Shown here: positions 59,401 to 64,000 of the stretch, in pieces
Layout of the letters: every line of letters starts with the position of its first letter
Numbering within the stretch: the stretch's first letter is position 1
Origin: Nymphaea colorata
Taxonomy: Eukaryota > Streptophyta > Magnoliopsida > Nymphaeales > Nymphaeaceae
Direction: 5' to 3'
DNA: 64,000 bases
Assembly (NCBI RefSeq): GCF_008831285.2
Contig: NC_045140.1
Location: forward strand, 24,384,131 to 24,448,130
Program-made: the position numbers and the translations under genes
The notes under the pieces: generated by a model
Seen by the model: the letters and a program-made list of their open reading frames with translations, nothing else
Databases searched by the model: none
Told to the model about the DNA's origin: nothing

Positions 59401-62400
59401 TGCAAGTCATGTTCCATGTGTTCTACAGAACGCTATGTGGCCTTCCAAGGATAACCTTGGAACCTGTCACATAGGTACAGGTACAGGTGCCGGTGCGGGT
59501 ACTGGTGCGGTTACGGGTACTGACTATTTTCAAAAAACTTGGGTGTGGGGGTACGGCCGTATATATATATAAACAATAAGAAATACTTAAATATGTATCA
59601 AAATAAAGAATATACATCAACATAAAAAATAAATAACATAGAAAATATATCTCAACGGCTCTTGCAACAGTGTGTTTAAGAAACCTATGAAAAACTTTAA
59701 ACATATGGACAACCAAGCAACCTCCTAGTTAAATATGAACATCAATCGAATTTTCACATCCAAAGAATAAAATAAAAAATAAAGTGAAAAAAATTAAATC
59801 AAAGTAAAATTAAGCATTTTGGATCTATAGGTACCCAAGTGTCAAAGTACCCATTTTGGGTACGGATACGGCGACACGGGTACGTGGACCTTACTGAAGT
59901 ACCCACGTGACTTAGCTTGGAACACTTTAGAATGGATGGTTGTTACTGAGGAGCATCCTATTCTGCTTGATGTAAATGTGGACACTTCTGAGGCCATGTT
60001 TGTTCTTCCTGTTCCTGGATCCCAGGAGTGGGAAGTCAAACATACTTGCCAGTTTTTTGGCAATGGGGAACTTGCTGACCTTGAATGCCCACGTTTACCA
60101 TGTCCTATTGCAGTTGCCTTGGTGTAAATTCCCAGACATTTGTCTATTCACCAGGATAGTCTCTGAACTATGTAAAACAGCTTGATCTTTAGATGGGACA
60201 TAAGTACTATGATCAAAGTCCTTGGACTTTCTCCATGGACATGATGTAATGATTGTTCAATTGATGCAGATGTCTTCACAAAAGAGATAGCTGCTGAGTG
60301 ACAGACGTTTGCTCTGGTTTCATATCATTTTGTATGTTTACTATTATACCGTAAAGTGGGAGACGGTTTATGTGATTTTGCTTTTTTTTTTTTACTGTTT
60401 AAGCTTTTCCTGTTCCATAAGAGGGCACAAGTTCATGGATAACCATGAGTCTGGTCCTTTAAATATCTGTTTCACTTCTGGAGCAATTTTCCATCACAAG
60501 TTGCCTATTTTCAATGTTGTTGATGAGGACAGATGGCCCTTTGTGCTGTTTCACTGTTAACACATAAATCTTGCATGTAGTCCATATTGTTTTCTATCTA
60601 GATTGGAAAGCATTTGCTGCTCCCTTGTGGCAGTTATTGTCAAATTTGTATTTTCATGATATCCATTACTATTATTCATATATAATGTATTTCCAAAACA
60701 TTCTGGAGCTCAGATAGTTGATTATAATCTTCCTGTTCTATTATTTCATATGCGATAGGTCATAATCTTTCATGTTGACAGACCTTTTTGTGTACATGAC
60801 AACTATTTGCTGTCTTCATAAATTTCTCAGTTGATGTGCATTTCCAATTTATGGCTGAAAATGTCTGTCATTTCTGAAAATTCGATTTTCTGTTTATAGC
60901 ATTTACACAGCTCCTGAAGGCCCATCTTTTCTCTGTTAGAGCTACATATGCTCTTTTATTTGAATTCCAAGTGTAACAGATGCTGACATGTCTTCTGCAT
61001 GATTTGTCTAAATCAGGAACCTTAACATCACAAGTGATGATGACCTGTGTAAGACAAATGATACAAATAGCAGAATCATACCAGATCTTTATTGTAAGAT
61101 TTGGGTTCAGTTTGAAGATTTTGAGGACTTCTGTAATGTGCTGAAGGTGTTATGTGGCCGCTCCCTGCAAAAGGTGTTCTAGTAACTTTGCAAACTATTA
61201 CTATCGCTGTGTTCCCTTTGTTTTTTCTTTTATTCTCTTGTTAGTTAGTGCAGAAGTAGAATTGTTTGTTGGTGTCAGAAAAAAACTACTTTATAGAGAA
61301 AATTCATGCGGTTTCTGCTGTTTTTGCAAAAGCAGATTTTTTTTTGGTCTGGTTGTGTGTGTGTGAAGAAAAGAAAGACATTATTATTTCTGGACTAATT
61401 TGGTGTGATGTGTCTTGAATCCCGATGCCCCCACATCTGCACCGGCTTTTTTTCTTTCGTTAAACACATTGTTTCTTGTTCTTCTAAGCAGTTGCCTCTG
61501 AATAGTGAATAGCTTGAATAATAATCGTTATTTTGAGCTTTTGCTGAGTTGCACTAAGGTTCCTTTCTCTTTTTCTCTATCTTTTTATTTATTCTTTTTC
61601 ATATGAAGACAACCATCATTCTGAAATTTGTGTGGAGATCATAGTCACAAGTCAGTGATATTTTCAGAATGTAGTGATAAAAATGTCAAAAACAAGTAAA
61701 ACTAAAATAAGTTATTTATCATGATATTTTGAACATATTGCCAAAATGAGAATGTTTCATATCACAACAATTTTGCAAGTTCTTCTAATTCTTTTTTTCT
61801 TGTTGTACTTTAAAATTTATTTGGGTCTTTTAACATTCTAATAGCTATCTTGTAATTTTTATCAATATTCTTGTAAGAGCTTGGTTGAAAAGCTCTTTTA
61901 TTCATATTTTTATCCATTATTTTTTTTATATTCTTTTACTCTCTTGAATTTCTGAGAATTTTCTATGGAAACAAAACTTTCCAGTTAATACCCAAGAAAA
62001 ATCTCACTGGTAAACTCAGAGAAGGATATTTCTGACTGTGCTTGAGATATGTAATCGAAGCTAACTAGTTGTGATTCTCGGCAGTTGGGAACACGCCTTA
62101 AAGTGAATTATGGAGTGACTTGGGATAAAGATGGCCTTTTCCAGAACTTGCAGCACAAGGCACCTGGTCATGTTCAACAAAGTGGTTCCTCAAGATTTAT
62201 GCCTGTCAACCGGCCAAGGAATGACGTGCCATATCATTATTCTCAATCGATGCATTCTGAATCAGAATCTGCCCATCCAAGGAGATTCCGAGTAGGTTTT
62301 CATTCGCATTAGTGATTTCATAATATGATGCCTTTTTCTCAGTGTTCGAGTTGTAATCTGGTAAGAATCTGATTATGCATGTGGTGTATGCCAATGTTGC

Positions 62401-62838
62401 AATGACAATATTTGGCATTGTATATTTGCTCATTGATATGGCGTATCAACCAATGCATAGTGTTGGATATCTGCCCGTATCACCTTAGTTTCTGATTTTT
62501 GTAAATCAAAGTGATTTAAATGATTTTAAACTGATTTAAAAATTTTAAACTATAAAAAGAAATGAACTTGTGTCGGCCTGTATTGTATTGGCAATGAGCT
62601 GATACAGAGCGTTTTTCATGCATTGGTTTATCCTTTCAACTGTTCAGAATTCAGTGTGACTGGTTCCAAGCTACCATGAAGGCTGAAGACACTGAATGGA
62701 CATATACCAATGGTTACATGTAATCTTTGGAATCTACGGTTTCATGCTTTGGGCAATTGGAAAAGCTGCCAGAAGTCTGAGATTGGTTCTTCCTTTTGCT
62801 TGTACTTCACCACTGACATTCTTTTCTTGCAGGATTAG
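56437..62838 (+). CDS. A-kinase anchor protein 17A (AKAP17A/SFRS17A)-like RNA-binding protein, five exons
   Basis: Exons 56437-56944, 57828-57972, 61017-61173 and 62085-62291 keep phase and encode 339 residues. A fifth exon, GAT plus stop TAG at 62833-62838, is proposed because of a strong acceptor (TTCTTTTCTTGCAG) and a tail RRFRD like the basic RF(K/R)(E/D) tail I recall from plant homologues. Without it the frame stops at 62312 after VGFHSH. The N-terminal block GNGLSLVPRLCLLLSLFR and DDWKIKRSILDFLR, then RCKDLKKRKRDEPVASG and LNLEGTKFRLSVEVP, match plant AKAP17A-like proteins. An RRM-like fold follows (about 181-285: DTLLITGIPSRWLAEPRVSS, THTIFSVFGNIRNLNI, FCNVLKVLCGRSLQK). The human relative XE7/AKAP17A is a splicing-associated protein; the plant protein's role is not established. 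Confidence 0.85.
59464..59915. mobile_element. hAT-like MITE, 452 bp, in intron 2 of the AKAP17A-like gene
   Basis: The exact 8-bp duplication CTTGGAAC lies at 59456-59463 and 59916-59923. The ends read CTGTCACATAGGTAC and, inverted, CTAAGTCACGTGGGTAC, an inverted repeat with one 2-base gap. Subterminal regions are packed with GGTAC-type words (GGTACAGGTACAGG on the left, GGGTACGGATACGG on the right) around an AT-rich centre. Confidence 0.88.
61651..62028. mobile_element. possible relative of the innermost FIP1-intron element, in intron 3 of the AKAP17A-like gene
   Basis: The right part shares TACCCAAGAAAAA, CTC, TAAACTC and GAGA blocks in order with 49445-49505. The ends AGTCAGTGATATT and, inverted, AGTCAGAAATATCC form a short inverted repeat. 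The right border lies only 56 bases before the exon 4 acceptor. No exact target duplication was found. Confidence 0.45.
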
Positions 62839-64000
62839 TTCGAAGTTGCTGGCTTTGTCTTGCTGCATACTTGTTTGTGGCAGTGGCGGAAATGAAAATT
62901 CTACTCTATTTATCTCAATATCCTGATAGAAGCAGTTCCATTGATTTTGACAAAAATATGCGTGTGCTGTTGTCTGCAAGAGGTAATGGGGATACAGCTT
63001 CCAGCACTGTAGCAGAGTAAATCAAATTGAATATTATACTTTGTATTTGCGACTCTATGATTCTTCTGGTTACCTAAGATCAGTAGTGTGATCTGTCCCA
63101 GGTTTCTGAGCCTCCTTTTATCCAGACCATGGAATTGTATCTCCCTCTATTGTTTACTGTAGGTGGGAGCGGTTTTTTTTTTTTTTTTCAAAACGGGTGC
63201 AGAATAGTGAAAGCTTCAATACGGTTTACCGTTGATTTCCGTTGTATGTAACTTGTGTTTAACTAAAAGTATTTATTTTACAATTCAAGAGGTTAGGGCA
63301 AGAGAGGAAGGTCATGAATTAAAACCTCTTTTAACCCTTAATAGGGTTTCTGGTTGATTTCCTCTGACTGAACTTTGTGTTTATTCAAGAGGTTAGCCCA
63401 ACAGAGGAAGACCATGATGAGTTCAAAGACTCGTTATAGCCTTAATATGGTTTCTTGTTTATTTCCTTTATCTTGTGTTCAATTAATAAGTATTTCCTCT
63501 ACAATTCAAGAGGCTAGCACAATAAAGGAAGGTCATGAGTCCAAACCTCTAAGCGTTTTTTTTTTCGTTTCAAGGAGCCGTCGCCGGAGTTGTACACTGT
63601 TGGGGAGGCACCTGAGCTTAGCGCCCTCTTCCGATGAGGAAAGAGCACTTTCTTGCAGTGCTGTAAAAGTTTTTACTTTATTCATGACATTTTTCAAATC
63701 TTAGTGAGTTCAGAACTTCAGATCAATTGGTTTAGTTTATTAAGCAGGGTGCTTCATAAACTTAAACGTCTCAAACTTCCAAGGTTGGTCTTAATTACAT
63801 CACCCAACCCACGTATTCCTTTTGGCAGATGTTCCGCCACTTTTTATGCAATTAATCCTTGGTGTCCGGTGTGGATTTTTGAGATCACAGGGATTATACT
63901 TTGCCATGGATCATTCTCAACGTTCTTGTTTCGTGTGATGATCAGAGGCTTGGAGCATTTTAGACTAGATTCATTTCCTGTCCAATAAAGATCTAAGTTG
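62839..64000. other. 3' flank of the AKAP17A-like gene and spacer to the right edge
   Basis: The start is likely 3' UTR. A diverged tandem repeat occupies 63219-63550. Open stretches at 63375-63704 and 63653-63988 do not start at a convincing ATG with homology. No gene is supported. Confidence 0.5.
63219..63550 (+). repeat. diverged tandem repeat, about 2.8 copies of 100-121 bp
   Basis: The word ATTCAAGAGG (third copy ATTCAAGAGG with following CTAGC) starts at 63283, 63383 and 63504. Each is followed by (C/T)TAG..CAA.A.AGGAAG.(T/C)CATGA. Between them come TTAATA.GGTTT and GATTTCC / TATTTCC and TTGTGTT. The middle unit lacks about 20 bases. Confidence 0.75.

Noticed and set aside
61640-61655. 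Exact match GATCATAGTCACAA to the inverted strand near 49510, taken at first as a shared transposon end
   Set aside because: By alignment of the other end, the element border at 61651 uses AGTCAG, and this 14-base match falls outside it, so it is probably coincidental.
1-64000. CRISPR arrays, bacterial operons, integrated virus or organellar DNA
   Set aside because: No regularly spaced identical repeats, no clusters of intronless same-strand genes, and no viral or organellar protein families were seen.

Overview
The window is plant nuclear DNA, almost certainly from a flowering plant. The six multi-exon or single-exon genes encode proteins with clear angiosperm homologues. Introns have GT-AG borders apart from one GC-AG, several are kilobases long, and introns and spacers are AT-rich and full of small non-coding DNA transposons. 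No bacterial operon, CRISPR array, organellar block or ribosomal gene was seen. I cannot name the species. The long introns of otherwise compact housekeeping genes suggest a genome of moderate to large size.

Layout. (1) Bases 1-128, minus: first exon of a cinnamoyl-CoA reductase, with a TATA box upstream; the rest lies off the left edge. (2) About 0.6-9.1 kb: intergenic, with only microsatellites and MITE-like debris. (3) 9.1-14.5 kb, minus: a six-exon SDF2 gene (ER quality control) whose introns 2 and 3 each carry a hAT-like element. (4) 15.2-16.7 kb, plus: decayed LINE-type retrotransposon fragment. (5) 18.6-22.2 kb, minus: an eight-exon TRAPPC5/Trs31 gene (vesicle tethering) with a GC-AG last intron. 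(6) 24.9-26.5 kb, minus: a three-exon GASA/snakin peptide gene. (7) 26.9-33.3 kb: intergenic, with an inverted relative of the element in SDF2 intron 3. (8) 33.3-34.1 kb, minus: an intronless CAF1 deadenylase. (9) 36.0-54.7 kb, plus: a nine-exon FIP1 (FIPS5-type) polyadenylation factor of 1416 residues, with introns of 5.9, 3.8 and 4.1 kb. (10) 56.4-62.8 kb, plus: an AKAP17A/SFRS17A-like RNA-binding protein gene. (11) The last kilobase holds a diverged tandem repeat.

The genes are independently transcribed and do not form a pathway cluster. Two neighbours (CAF1 and FIP1) act at mRNA 3' ends, in deadenylation and polyadenylation; I regard this as coincidence. All gene models were built by joining exons by eye: codon phase is kept across every junction and summed lengths fit the families (SDF2 219 residues, TRAPPC5 194, GASA 94, CAF1 274, FIP1 1416, AKAP17A-like about 340).

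No undescribed functional system is evident. The most informative material is transposon archaeology. Four insertions have 8-bp target duplications that are exact, one more pair has near matches, and a Mutator-like insertion has an exact 10-bp duplication. There is a three-level nest inside FIP1 intron 7. In two places a local tandem duplication preserves the pre-insertion empty site. Also notable are a GC-AG intron before a 10-codon last exon in TRAPPC5, and two splice donors that run straight into CT-rich microsatellites.
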